Below, piece after piece: positions 8,910-17,350 of a DNA stretch of 64,000 bases; within the stretch, counting starts at the first letter, position 1; each line of letters starts with the position of its first letter. The notes beneath the pieces are model-generated. The model ran no database searches. It worked only from the letters and a program-made list of their open reading frames with translations, and was not told the origin of the DNA. This stretch comes from Bradyrhizobium sp. CCBAU 051011. GTDB lineage: Bacteria > Pseudomonadota > Alphaproteobacteria > Rhizobiales > Xanthobacteraceae. The translations under genes and the position numbers were made by a program. The DNA is taken from positions 1 through 64,000 of the forward strand of contig NZ_CP022222.1 of the NCBI RefSeq assembly GCF_009930815.1, given 5' to 3'.

Positions 8910-10541
8910 ATGTCGAAAAAACACTTGTGCCTGGCAATTCTCGCGCTGAGCATCGCGATAAGTTTCGCCGCAACCGCACGCGCAGAGAAGCGCGTTGCAC
9001 TGCTGGTCGGCAATAACGCCTATGAGAACATTCCGCGGCTGCAGACCGCCGTCAACGATGCGCGCGCGGTCGGCACCGCACTGCGCAAGCTCGGCTTCTC
9101 GGTGATTTCCGTAGAGAACCAGTCGCGCCGTGCCATGAGCGAGGCCATGCTCGCCTTCGACAAGGCGATCGAGCCTGGTGACACTGCGCTGTTCTTCTTC
9201 GCTGGACACGGCTTCGAGATCCAGGGCCAGAACTACCTACTGCCAACGGACATCCCGGAAGTTCGCGAGGGACAGGAAGAGCTAATCCGCGATTCCGCAA
9301 TTCCAGCCGGCCGGATCATCGACCGGCTGCAGGGGCGCGGCGCCCGCACCGTGGTGCTCGTGCTCGACGCTTGCCGTAACAATCCGTTCGAGCGGCCGGG
9401 CGGACGCGGGCTCAAGGGCAGCGGCGGTCTCGCAGCGATGACGCCTGCGGAAGGCGTGTTCATCATGTTCTCCGCTGGCGCCAAGCAAACCGCGCTCGAC
9501 CGGCTGTCCAGCACCGAGCGCGCCTCAAACTCCGTATTCACGCGAAACCTCATACGGCGGCTCGGGGAGCCGGACCTGACGCTGGTGCAGATTGCCAAGC
9601 GCCTGCAAATCGAGGTGCGGCAGCTGGCGGCGAGCGTCGGTCGCGACCAAACGCCGGCCTACTACGACCAGGTCGTTGGCGAGATCGTGCTCAACTCAAG
9701 CGGACGCCCCACGCCTGCCGCCCCCCCGCCACCACAAACCGCAGCCCTGCTCTCCGACGTCGACAAGCGTGCCACCGAGGCCGTGCCGGCTCCCCCGGCC
9801 GATCCTCTGACCGCCGAACTCGACGCGCTGGCGGCCGCGAAAAGCTGGAGCGAGCTCCGCGGCCACCTGACAACGGTGAGGCCGACGGCGCGCGACGCAC
9901 ACTGGGCTTCGTTGGCCGAACAAGCCGCGATCGGCGAATTAACTCCGCTTGCAACGTCGCCGCATCCATTTCACGATCGGCTTGCGGCGCTCGAGCACTA
10001 TGCCACGACCTTTCCGATCCTGAACGACAACCCGAAATTCCTGGCCCTGCGCACGTCGATCGGCCTGTCCGCGTTCGGCGACTGCCTTGAGCAGGCTTAC
10101 GGGACGATACTCGTCGATTGCCGTCGGCGACTGGAGAGCTTCGTGCGCACAACGCCCAAGAGCGCCGGTACGGTGCGCGTCGACCTCGCGCGTGACGCTG
10201 CCCGTCTGGTCGGACGCAAGCTCAACCGATCCGCCGCTGCGCCGTTTTTCGCCATCGCGATCGAAGCACCGCCCGAAGCGAACGCGGCGGTCTGTACGGA
10301 TCCAGATCTGACGGACGCCGTCATTGCCGCGCTCGGCCGGCCTCCCGACTGGGATGAGGCCAAGGCAGCGGGGGCGCTCACGGAAGCCTGCTGGAACACA
10401 CTCGGCACCGCAGTCGTGGCGCAAGTCGCGCGCGAGACCGGCGAGAGCTATTACCTTGGCAATGCTTGCCCGATACTATTGCAGCGCGACGCCTTGACAG
10501 GACTGCGCGCGGCCCGCTGCCGGGAAATTAAATCGCGATAG
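8910..10541 (+). CDS. Secreted caspase-fold (peptidase C14) protein
   Basis: The ATG at 8910 opens into a signal peptide ending ATARAEK, so an upstream ATG at 8790 is discarded. The product has 543 residues. The caspase domain spans about 27-265, with catalytic His100 (FFFAGHG) and Cys155 (LVLDACRNNPF). Both dyad residues are present, so it is probably active. A proline-rich linker (PTPAAPPPPQTAAL) follows, then about 240 residues with paired cysteines (FGDCLEQAYGTILVDC, AVCTDPD, EACWNT, CPILLQ). It is probably exported to the periplasm. Neighbours are secreted proteins and a sigma/anti-sigma pair on the other strand. Inverted repeats flank the gene, and its substrate is unknown. Confidence 0.9.
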   Translation: MSKKHLCLAILALSIAISFAATARAEKRVALLVGNNAYENIPRLQTAVNDARAVGTALRKLGFSVISVENQSRRAMSEAMLAFDKAIEPGDTALFFFAGHGFEIQGQNYLLPTDIPEVREGQEELIRDSAIPAGRIIDRLQGRGARTVVLVLDACRNNPFERPGGRGLKGSGGLAAMTPAEGVFIMFSAGAKQTALDRLSSTERASNSVFTRNLIRRLGEPDLTLVQIAKRLQIEVRQLAASVGRDQTPAYYDQVVGEIVLNSSGRPTPAAPPPPQTAALLSDVDKRATEAVPAPPADPLTAELDALAAAKSWSELRGHLTTVRPTARDAHWASLAEQAAIGELTPLATSPHPFHDRLAALEHYATTFPILNDNPKFLALRTSIGLSAFGDCLEQAYGTILVDCRRRLESFVRTTPKSAGTVRVDLARDAARLVGRKLNRSAAAPFFAIAIEAPPEANAAVCTDPDLTDAVIAALGRPPDWDEAKAAGALTEACWNTLGTAVVAQVARETGESYYLGNACPILLQRDALTGLRAARCREIKSR

Positions 10542-10639
10542 GCGAGATAGTCGCACCAGTCGTGACCATGACACGGCCAGAATATCTTCCCTGGCACGCC
10601 CTGCTTTCGAGACCATCGTCGGACGCAGCCGTCTTATAT

Positions 10640-10784
10640 GAGCGCGACGGGTTCAGGATGAATCGTCATCGCGCTGTGGCTTGTTGCCTGAGCGTGAATC
10701 TCCGCGCAACCGCGGTTCTCGCGAGGGAAAACCGGTGTCCCACCCCGCAACAAATGCGGGGCAGGTTCTTCCGGATCGTGCTCT
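10640..10784 (-). repeat. Intergenic palindromic repeat element, copy 2 (inverted)
   Basis: This is the reverse complement of the element at 8588-8743, with substitutions and short indels. Shared landmarks are GAGCGCGA...TCATCGCGCT at the left end, an AACCGGTGTC segment, a GCAACAAA-GCGGGGCAGG block and TCCGGATCGTGCTCT at the right end. With copy 1 it brackets the caspase gene. Confidence 0.6.
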
Positions 10785-10875
10785 GGCGGGATGGCCTCCA
10801 GCCCCTTTTGCTTCGACGTGCGCTCCACAGAAGGATGGGACGAATGGACGCCCCACGCCTTCCCGTGCAGCTACA

Positions 10876-11226
10876 TTAGAACGAGCAGCCGAAGCCTTGC
10901 AGCGAGGTCTTGATCGCGTCCATCGTCTGCTTGCAACTTTGTTCCATGGCTGGCTTTGTTGACGGGTTCTTGGCCATGTCAAGCCACGTCTTGCGCGTCT
11001 GGTCGAGCTGCGCCTTGTAGGTCGCGCGCTGCGCCTCCGGAAGCTTCGACGTCACGCAAGTATCGTATTTTGCCAAAAAGTCGTCGCAAGCTGCGATACC
11101 GGTGTTCTGCGCACGTGCAGGCCCGGCGACGGCAATGACGAGCAGAACAGCACCTGCCATATGCAAGAGCGGCAACGCGCTGCGCAAGCGTGAGTCGATC
11201 GCAGCTTCGGTCGTTGTGTGGTGCAT
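10876..11226 (-). CDS. Small secreted cysteine-containing protein
   Basis: The ATG at 11226 is preceded by AGGAGAAG, so longer upstream extensions are discarded. The product has 116 residues. It has an N-terminal charged stretch, then a hydrophobic segment ending AGPARAQN, which is a signal peptide or anchor. The mature part is about 75 residues, helical, with four cysteines (ACDDFL, DTCVTS, SCKQTMD, GFGCSF) and a conserved-looking AQLDQTRKTWLDMAKNP. The layout resembles short periplasmic proteins of bradyrhizobia with no known function. It lies downstream of the anti-sigma gene on the same strand. Confidence 0.65.
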   Translation of the reverse strand: MHHTTTEAAIDSRLRSALPLLHMAGAVLLVIAVAGPARAQNTGIAACDDFLAKYDTCVTSKLPEAQRATYKAQLDQTRKTWLDMAKNPSTKPAMEQSCKQTMDAIKTSLQGFGCSF

Positions 11227-11407
11227 TACCTTCTTCTCCTTTACAACGTGAGTTTGGACAACAACATTGAAGTAGACGGACAAAACTTTCGCTTTTGATC
11301 CGTTGCCCTGTTGTGATGTCTCTTTCGGACCCGTCGTTGTGACTAGAACGCAGCGTACCGCCCGCAACCGAGATGCGGCCCGGACGACTTTAAGCGTCGA
11401 GTCTAGG

Positions 11408-12187
11408 TCAGTTCGATCCTGCGGAAGCGGGGCGCTGATGCTTGCCGGCACCCGCCGGCTTTGGCCCGCATGGATCATTGTCTTTGGTGGGCGCCTCGCC
11501 CGGAGAGGGCGCGGTTACAGTACCGCGGTCACTTCCCATGCTATCGAGCGTCGACTTCTTGGCCTGTTCGTTCGCGTCAATGCACGACTGAACATCTTTC
11601 TTCTTGGTCGGACTGGACGGCGTCGCCACGATTCCGCGGCTCATCGTATCACCGGCGTCGTCCGGCTTGACCGCGGTCGCTACGCCGTCGCCAACCATCT
11701 TCACGACAGTCGGGATCGCGATCACAGCCAGGGCGGCCAGAGCGAAGCCGGACCACACAACCGAACGCCGGTACTGAGCAAGTGGAGCGACCACCACGGC
11801 CGAAACCTGCGGCCGGCTCTGTTCTGAGGCAGCAAGAACGCCGGCCGCCTGCGCCATCAAACCCGCTGGAACTGTCGCAGGCTGCGACTGGATTTCGTCC
11901 AGCAATGCCGCCGCGGCGGTTAACTCCGCGCGGGCCGCCGGGTCATTGGCAAGTCTCTTAGCGACGGTATCCCACTCTGCCCGCGACAGGGAACCGTCGA
12001 GAAACGCGGCGAGCTGCGCGTTGTCGATCTCGCTCCATTGATCTGCTGCAACGGAGCCTTGCCCCACCCCCTCCGAAATGGCCCGCGACAATTGCGCGCG
12101 AAACAGCTCAAGCGCTTGTAGCCGGTCGGAGCGGCCGTCGTCCTCGGCGTGCGCAGACGCCGGCTCGTGACTGGGGCGTTCGATCAT
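11408..12187 (-). CDS. Membrane-bound anti-sigma-like protein
   Basis: The ATG at 12187 gives 259 residues; a TTG at 12202 is an alternative. The N-terminal cytosolic part (about residues 1-140) contains DNAQLAAFLDGSLSRAEWDTVAKRLANDPAARAELTAAAALLDEI, which has the pattern of anti-sigma domains. One membrane helix follows at about 150-172 (VVWSGFALAALAVIAIPTVV). The last 80 residues are a low-complexity periplasmic tail rich in Pro, Lys and Gly. It starts 24 bases after the stop of the sigma gene, so the two are co-transcribed. The expected role is to sequester that sigma factor; this follows from position and architecture. Confidence 0.7.
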   Translation of the reverse strand: MIERPSHEPASAHAEDDGRSDRLQALELFRAQLSRAISEGVGQGSVAADQWSEIDNAQLAAFLDGSLSRAEWDTVAKRLANDPAARAELTAAAALLDEIQSQPATVPAGLMAQAAGVLAASEQSRPQVSAVVVAPLAQYRRSVVWSGFALAALAVIAIPTVVKMVGDGVATAVKPDDAGDTMSRGIVATPSSPTKKKDVQSCIDANEQAKKSTLDSMGSDRGTVTAPSPGEAPTKDNDPCGPKPAGAGKHQRPASAGSN

Positions 12188-12211
12188 CGGGCAGAATTCC
12201 AATACCCATGT

Positions 12212-13429
12212 TTAGACGGACATATCGGAATTCTTTTCCAATTGCACCGTGATTTCTTTTAGCCATTTCTGGCTGCGCTGCTTCAAGCGATAGACGTCCT
12301 CGACCGGACAACCCATCAGCCTCGCAATGCCACGTGCCGGCAACGGCTCATTGGCCGAAAATACAATCTGAAGGTACAACCGTTCATCCGAAGGAAGCTT
12401 TTCCGCTGCCGCATTGATGGCCGCGACGAGAGCTGCGCGGCGCTCTTCCTCCTCAAAGAGCAGCAACCGGTCCTCGGGAGTTGGCGATGAATCCGCGATC
12501 GAAATACTTCCGCCTTCGCCAAGCAGTGCCTCAAGCGAGACGGCCTCGGTTGCAGGCGATGTGCGCTCCAACCTCACGATACCGCCAAGGCGCGCGACCG
12601 ACTCGGCGATGTCAGCAGCTGTCGGATCTTGCACCAGCCTGCCGCGTAGTGCAGCGGCAAGCCGATCGGCGTCCAGCGGACAACCCTCCCATACCACGGC
12701 CGTATAAATCGCCTGGTCGAGCGGCGGCGAACGGGAAATCGCCGCCGGCATACGCCGTCGAGGCGTTTCACGCCGCACGAGATCGATCAGGATACGATCG
12801 ACCACTGTCAGAATATAGCCTGTGAAGCTGCCGCGGCCCCCGTAAGAACGGATGCGACGAAAATCATTCTCGATCAGCTTGAGGCATACTTCTTGATACG
12901 CGTCCTCGCGACCGGCTCTACCAAGTTTGCTCGGCAATTGTTTGGCGATCCGGCTGCGAACGTCGGCCTCGAAGTAGCGCGAGAATCTCTCCCACGCCTC
13001 GCGCGGCGTTTTGCTGAATTGTCCCGCCAGTTGGTCGGCGAGAACATCGCGAGCGACAAGCGACAAATACGTCGTAATCCGCGAACGCCCGTTGAACCCT
13101 CGCAGCCGCGCATAATCGTCAGCCTTCAGTGATGCGACGATGTGAAGGAATGCAGCCTCCGCGTCGGCTCCATCGCCTACCAGCTTCACGACGATCGACC
13201 ATAGGGTCGTCGAGACGTGTTCGAGAAATCTGCTCGCCGCGCCCACCTCACCGGAGAGGACGGCATTGACGAGTGCGTGATCAAAATTGCCGCTCAACGG
13301 CGGCGCAATCTGAAGCTCGGAAGAGACCGCTCGGTCGGCTACCGCGTTGGCACTGTCGGCATCGTCGTCTTGTGGCTTGGCTTTTTTTGGTACCAACAGA
13401 TTCTGAACCAACAGGCTGCGCGACCACAT
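12212..13429 (-). CDS. Sigma-70-family factor with two apparent sigma-2 regions
   Basis: The ATG at 13429 follows GGGAGACGAGG; a TTG at 13447 is less likely. The product has 405 residues, about twice the usual ECF length. A first sigma-2-like segment spans about residues 50-138 (LRGFNGRSRITTYLSLVARDVL). A second spans about 148-228 and is closer to the canon (EDAYQEVCLKLIEN, IRSYGGRGSFTGYILTVVDR, DLVRRE). After a linker a sigma-4 helix-turn-helix region lies at about 335-395 (ALVAAINAAAEKLPSDERLYLQIVF...ARGIARLMGCPVEDVYRLKQRSQKWL). It probably directs RNA polymerase to a small regulon and is held by the downstream anti-sigma protein. Confidence 0.8.
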   Translation of the reverse strand: MWSRSLLVQNLLVPKKAKPQDDDADSANAVADRAVSSELQIAPPLSGNFDHALVNAVLSGEVGAASRFLEHVSTTLWSIVVKLVGDGADAEAAFLHIVASLKADDYARLRGFNGRSRITTYLSLVARDVLADQLAGQFSKTPREAWERFSRYFEADVRSRIAKQLPSKLGRAGREDAYQEVCLKLIENDFRRIRSYGGRGSFTGYILTVVDRILIDLVRRETPRRRMPAAISRSPPLDQAIYTAVVWEGCPLDADRLAAALRGRLVQDPTAADIAESVARLGGIVRLERTSPATEAVSLEALLGEGGSISIADSSPTPEDRLLLFEEEERRAALVAAINAAAEKLPSDERLYLQIVFSANEPLPARGIARLMGCPVEDVYRLKQRSQKWLKEITVQLEKNSDMSV

Positions 13430-13506
13430 GACCTCGTCTCCCGACAAACGGTCGAGCTACCGAACGACAGTGAACAGCCAGAGACTGCGGCCTTCAAGTT
13501 GGCCCT

Positions 13507-13536
13507 TTTTGTCGCCAAACAACCGGTTTTGTCGCC
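13507..13536. promoter_or_regulatory. Direct repeat TTTTGTCGCC upstream of the sigma gene
   Basis: Two exact copies of TTTTGTCGCC, at 13507-13516 and 13527-13536, are spaced 20 bp start to start, about two helical turns. They lie 78-107 bp before the sigma start. They could be binding sites controlling the sigma/anti-sigma operon. Confidence 0.35.
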
Positions 13537-13682
13537 GCACAAGTGGTCCTCCAATCTGGCGAGATTATGAATTGCAACAATGCAGCGGACGTTGAGACTG
13601 CAAACGAATAATGCGTTGCCAGTCCTGAGCGAGGGCTCCACTTGCGGCGCAAGCGACATCTGCCGCCCTGACACCGACTAAG

Positions 13683-13850
13683 TTATGTCACAACGATGCA
13701 CCCACAAATGCCACAAGCCGCGCTGCGTCGATCGCCGGGTCCACGTACCCATTGAAACTGCAGAGTTATCGCGATCGGCACTAGCAGCGATGCGCGCACA
13801 AGATCGGCAACACGCGCTTCCAGGACTAGATACAACCAGGATTTGAACAT
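13683..13850 (-). CDS. Possible 55-residue membrane peptide
   Basis: The ATG at 13850 has AGGAAGAA 8 bases upstream. The peptide opens MFKSWLYLVLEARVADLVRASLLVPIAI, a single hydrophobic segment, and ends in a cysteine-rich tail (ACGICGCIVVT). No family is recognised, and it may be a chance frame. Confidence 0.3.
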   Translation of the reverse strand: MFKSWLYLVLEARVADLVRASLLVPIAITLQFQWVRGPGDRRSAACGICGCIVVT

Positions 13851-14248
13851 TATAATTTCTTCCTGGGATTGCACCCTTCACCCAGTGTGACCAAGGCGTC
13901 ACGGTCAGCCAAAATCTGCAATCGTCCGTCTTACGAGTCGAATACGGGACATTGCTTAACTCACGGCGATCTTCAGCGGTCATCCTGCGCCCGGATCGAC
14001 GCGGCGCGCCAAGCGTTCGAACCTCACAACTTCTCCAGCCGACCGACAGGCCGCTACCCAATTAGGAGATATTCGGGCGCGGATCAGGTCCAGCACGAGC
14101 CTTGAACCGCTCAGTCACCGACCGAGACAATGAGTTCGTTCTGTCGTGTCGTCGGCGGTCCCCACGAGCAGTCCTGGTCAAGAATGACGCAGACCTCGCA
14201 TTAGCCTCCGTGCCCCACGTGACCGGGACGATGGTGTGGTCGGCATTT
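13851..14248. other. Intergenic stretch, no gene seen
   Basis: Both strands were read. Frames here are short, lack ribosome-binding sites and resemble no family. The stretch separates the sigma locus from the catabolic cluster. Confidence 0.5.
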
Positions 14249-15400
14249 TCACAATTCAACCGGCATCCAGATCCCGCCGGCCGCGCTCGAGCGCAGGACG
14301 GCGTCCACCATCGCAACACCGGCAAAGCCATCTTCAATCGTTGGAAAGGTCAGCCCCGGATCGGCAAGGGATGCCGTACGACTGGCCACAATAGCTGTGG
14401 CCACTTCGGTATAGATCGTCGCGAACGCTTCCAGGTATCCCTCAGGATGGCCGGGTGGAATACGATTGACGCGCTGACCGGCGGCGTTCATGGACGTTGT
14501 GCCGCGGCGGATCAATCGTGGTGCGTCTCCGAGCGGCGACCAGGTGAGAAGGTTCGGCTCTTCCTGCCGCCAATCCAGACCGCCCTTCTCGCCGAAGATC
14601 CGTAATCGCAGTCCATTGTCGTTTCCGACTGCAACCTGGCTCGCCCATAATGCGCCCCGCGCCCCGTTCCCGTAACGCAGCAGGATTTGCACGTTGTCAT
14701 CGACACGGCGGCCCGGCACGAAGATGGTCGTCTCGGCCAGAATCTGCTGAGGCATCATCCCGGTGACAAAGTGCGCCAGCTGATATGCATGGGTACCGAT
14801 GTCGCCGACGCAGCCGCCGGCACCCGAGCGCGCTGGGTCGGTACGCCAGTCGGCCTGTTTCTGGCCCGCAGCCTCAAGCGGATCGGCCAACCAATCCTGC
14901 GGATATTCGATCTGCACGATCCGGATCGCGCCGAGTTCGCCGCCCTGAACCATCGAGCGGGCATGGCGGACAAGCGGATAACCGGAATAATTATAGGTGA
15001 CGGCAAATATTAGTCCGCTCGTGCGTGCCTTGTCGCGCAACCGGCGCGCCTCCTCAAGGGTTGTCGTCAACGGTTTGTCGCAGATGATATGAACACCCGC
15101 ATCCACGAAGACGTCGGCGACAGCGGCGTGCATATGGTTTGGAGTGACGATCGCAACCGCCTCGATACCGTCGGTTCGCGCGGCCTCGGCCTGGGCCATG
15201 GTCCGAAAGTCCGGATAGGATCGATCGGACCCAAGGCCGATGGCCGCCGCCGATCGGATCGCTTTATCGGGCGAGGCCGAAAGCGCGCCAGCGACGAGTT
15301 CGTAACGATCGTCCAGACGCGCAGCGATACGGTGGACGGCGCCGATGAAGGCGCCTTCCCCGCCGCCTACCATTCCAAGTCGAATGCGTGGCTCAGCCAT
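14249..15400 (-). CDS. Gfo/Idh/MocA-family NAD(P)-dependent oxidoreductase
   Basis: The ATG at 15400 opens directly into the Rossmann fold ([15 protein letters not shown]), so longer upstream frames are discarded. The product has 383 residues. Family marks include the dinucleotide-binding GGGEG, the substrate-side [12 protein letters not shown] (the EKP-type lysine), and [17 protein letters not shown] in the C-terminal domain. Such enzymes oxidise or reduce sugars and inositols at a ring carbon. The gene lies 31 bases after the TIM-barrel isomerase gene, a pairing known from inositol- and sugar-degradation operons. Confidence 0.9.
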   Translation of the reverse strand: MAEPRIRLGMVGGGEGAFIGAVHRIAARLDDRYELVAGALSASPDKAIRSAAAIGLGSDRSYPDFRTMAQAEAARTDGIEAVAIVTPNHMHAAVADVFVDAGVHIICDKPLTTTLEEARRLRDKARTSGLIFAVTYNYSGYPLVRHARSMVQGGELGAIRIVQIEYPQDWLADPLEAAGQKQADWRTDPARSGAGGCVGDIGTHAYQLAHFVTGMMPQQILAETTIFVPGRRVDDNVQILLRYGNGARGALWASQVAVGNDNGLRLRIFGEKGGLDWRQEEPNLLTWSPLGDAPRLIRRGTTSMNAAGQRVNRIPPGHPEGYLEAFATIYTEVATAIVASRTASLADPGLTFPTIEDGFAGVAMVDAVLRSSAAGGIWMPVEL

Positions 15401-15431
15401 GTCGCGCGCTCCTGTCGATTTATTCAGGCGC

Positions 15432-16505
15432 TCAGATGAGGCCCAATGTCCGTCGGATCTGCGTCTCGTCGCTGGTGCCGCCGGCGAAGTCGTCGAAGGC
15501 TCGCTCGGTGACGCGGATGATGTGGTCGCGGATAAAGGCGGCACCTTCGCGCGCGCCGTCCTCCGCGTTCTTCAGGCAGCATTCCCACTCCAGCACCGCC
15601 CAGCGGTCGAATCCGATGGCAGCCAGCCGCGAGAAGATCGCCTTGAAGTCGACCTGTCCGTCGCCGAGCGAGCGAAAGCAGCCGGCGCGATTGATCCAGG
15701 GCTGGAAGCCCGAATAGACGCCCTGCCTGCCGGTCGGATTGAACTCCGCGTCCTTGACATGGAAGGCGCGGATGCGCTCGGCGTAAATGTCGATGAAGGC
15801 CAGATAGTCCAGTTGCTGCAGGACGAAATGGGACGGATCGTAGTTGATCGCGCAACGCGGGTGATTGCCGGTGCGCTCGTAGAACATCTCGAAGGTAATG
15901 CCGTCGCATACGTCCTCGCCTGGATGGACCTCGTAGCAAAGGTCGACGCCCGCTTCCTCATATGCATCGAGGATCGGACGCCAGCGACGCGCGAGTTCGT
16001 CGAACGCCGTCTCGATCAGGCCAGGCGGCCGCTGCGGCCAGGGATAGAGGAACGGCCAGGCCAGGGCGCCGGTGAAGCTCACGCTGCCGGTGAGGCCGAG
16101 GCGGCGAGACGCCTGCGCGGCCTTCATCATTTGATCTACCGCCCAGACCTGACGTTCGTTCGGCCTGCCCCTGACTGCCGGCGGCGCAAAAGCGTCGAAG
16201 GATTCGTTGTAGGCCGGATGAACCGCGACGAGCTGCCCTTGCAAGTGGGTGGACAATTCCGTGATCACCAGACCATGGTTCGCAGCCACGCCGGCAATCT
16301 CATCGCAATAGGTTTGAGAGGCCGCAGCCTTGTCGATATCGATCAGGCGTGGATCGGAGGTCGGGACCTGAACGCCCTTGTAACCGAGTCCTGCCGCCCA
16401 GCCGCAGATGGCATCGAAGCTGTCAAACGGCTGTGCATCGCCGATGAACTGCGCCAGAAAAATTGCGGGCCCCTTCATGGTGGCCGGTCGGACAGTCGCT
16501 GACAT
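15432..16505 (-). CDS. TIM-barrel sugar phosphate isomerase/epimerase
   Basis: The ATG at 16505 has GGAG at good spacing. The product has 357 residues and the AP-endonuclease-2-like barrel. Metal-ligand-type motifs are VDLCYEVHPGED (Glu and His), INYDPSHFVLQ (Asp and His), RIRAFHVKDAEF (His, Asp) and AVLEWEC (Glu). It should isomerise or epimerise a keto sugar. It heads the two-gene transcript with the Gfo/Idh/MocA dehydrogenase. A perfect 15-bp palindrome lies 50 bases before its start. Confidence 0.9.
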   Translation of the reverse strand: MSATVRPATMKGPAIFLAQFIGDAQPFDSFDAICGWAAGLGYKGVQVPTSDPRLIDIDKAAASQTYCDEIAGVAANHGLVITELSTHLQGQLVAVHPAYNESFDAFAPPAVRGRPNERQVWAVDQMMKAAQASRRLGLTGSVSFTGALAWPFLYPWPQRPPGLIETAFDELARRWRPILDAYEEAGVDLCYEVHPGEDVCDGITFEMFYERTGNHPRCAINYDPSHFVLQQLDYLAFIDIYAERIRAFHVKDAEFNPTGRQGVYSGFQPWINRAGCFRSLGDGQVDFKAIFSRLAAIGFDRWAVLEWECCLKNAEDGAREGAAFIRDHIIRVTERAFDDFAGGTSDETQIRRTLGLI

Positions 16506-16554
16506 GACATTTCTCCGGTTCAAGCCGCTGCGCTACGCCAGTAGGACGCCGTCT

Positions 16555-16569
16555 CCTTGTCCGACAAGG
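16555..16569. promoter_or_regulatory. 15-bp perfect palindrome, candidate operator
   Basis: CCTTGTC-C-GACAAGG lies 50 bp upstream of the isomerase start, in a 339-bp space (16506-16844) where I see no gene. The gap and palindrome suggest that the isomerase/dehydrogenase pair has its own promoter, separate from the upstream transporter operon. Confidence 0.45.
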
Positions 16570-16844
16570 ATGCCGACCTTTCAATACGCGAGACGATCTT
16601 GATCGTCCCCCCAGCGGCGCCCGCCTGCTGATCGGGGTGTATGACTTCCAACACATGCGCGGCGAAGCCGTTGATAAGACGTGGATTGTCAGCCCATCGC
16701 TACAAAAGCCGGCGCCAAATCCACGCATATGAGCGCACGTGCTATGTTCGGGGAACTGTCGTTGGCTCCCTCGGCGCCGGCACCCTGGCGACCAGATCCA
16801 CATTGAGTGAACCGAACACAGGGATCGCCCCTTTAGCAAAGGCC

Positions 16845-17291
16845 TCAGCCTTCCGCATCCATCTCGTGAAGCTTCTGGACGCGTCGTCGGAAATCCTCCT
16901 CCGTCGAAAATTCGGCGGCAAGAAACGAGGAGATCAGATCATTGGCGAGCCACGGTCCAACGATCTGCGCGCCAATGCACATGACATTCACATCGTCATG
17001 CTCGACGCTCTGGTGGGCCGAATGGACATCGTGACAGACCGCGGCGCGGATACCCTTCATCTTGTTGGCCGCAATCGAGGCACCAACACCGGTGCCGCAC
17101 ACCATGATGCCGCGGGCGACCTCTCCGGAGATGATCTTCCCCGCGACCGCCCGTGCGATATCCGGAAAATCCACCGGATTTGCGTCGTAGGATCCGACAT
17201 CGACGACCTCATGTCCGAGGCTGCGCACGTGATCGATGACGGCCTTCTTGAGCGACCAGCCGGCATGGTCGGATCCTATGACGAGACGCAT
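16845..17291 (-). CDS. rpiB: RpiB/LacAB-family sugar-phosphate isomerase
   Basis: The ATG at 17291 opens directly into MRLVIGSDHAGWSLK, the family N-terminus. The 148-residue length is typical. The active-site loop VCGTGVGASIAANK carries the catalytic cysteine, and CHDVHSAHQS supplies the histidine. It interconverts ribose- or allose-type 5/6-phosphates. It follows the binding-protein gene by 59 bases. In a sugar cluster it may act on a substrate other than ribose 5-phosphate. Confidence 0.9.
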   Translation of the reverse strand: MRLVIGSDHAGWSLKKAVIDHVRSLGHEVVDVGSYDANPVDFPDIARAVAGKIISGEVARGIMVCGTGVGASIAANKMKGIRAAVCHDVHSAHQSVEHDDVNVMCIGAQIVGPWLANDLISSFLAAEFSTEEDFRRRVQKLHEMDAEG

Positions 17292-17350
17292 TCTAGTTTT
17301 TCCTCTTGTGATTGGCGGAGGCCGTGACGGCTGCCACTGATTTATGGGTT

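Noticed and set aside
15345..16502. Long plus-strand open frame (385 codons)
   Set aside because: It is antisense to the sugar isomerase gene and has no motifs.
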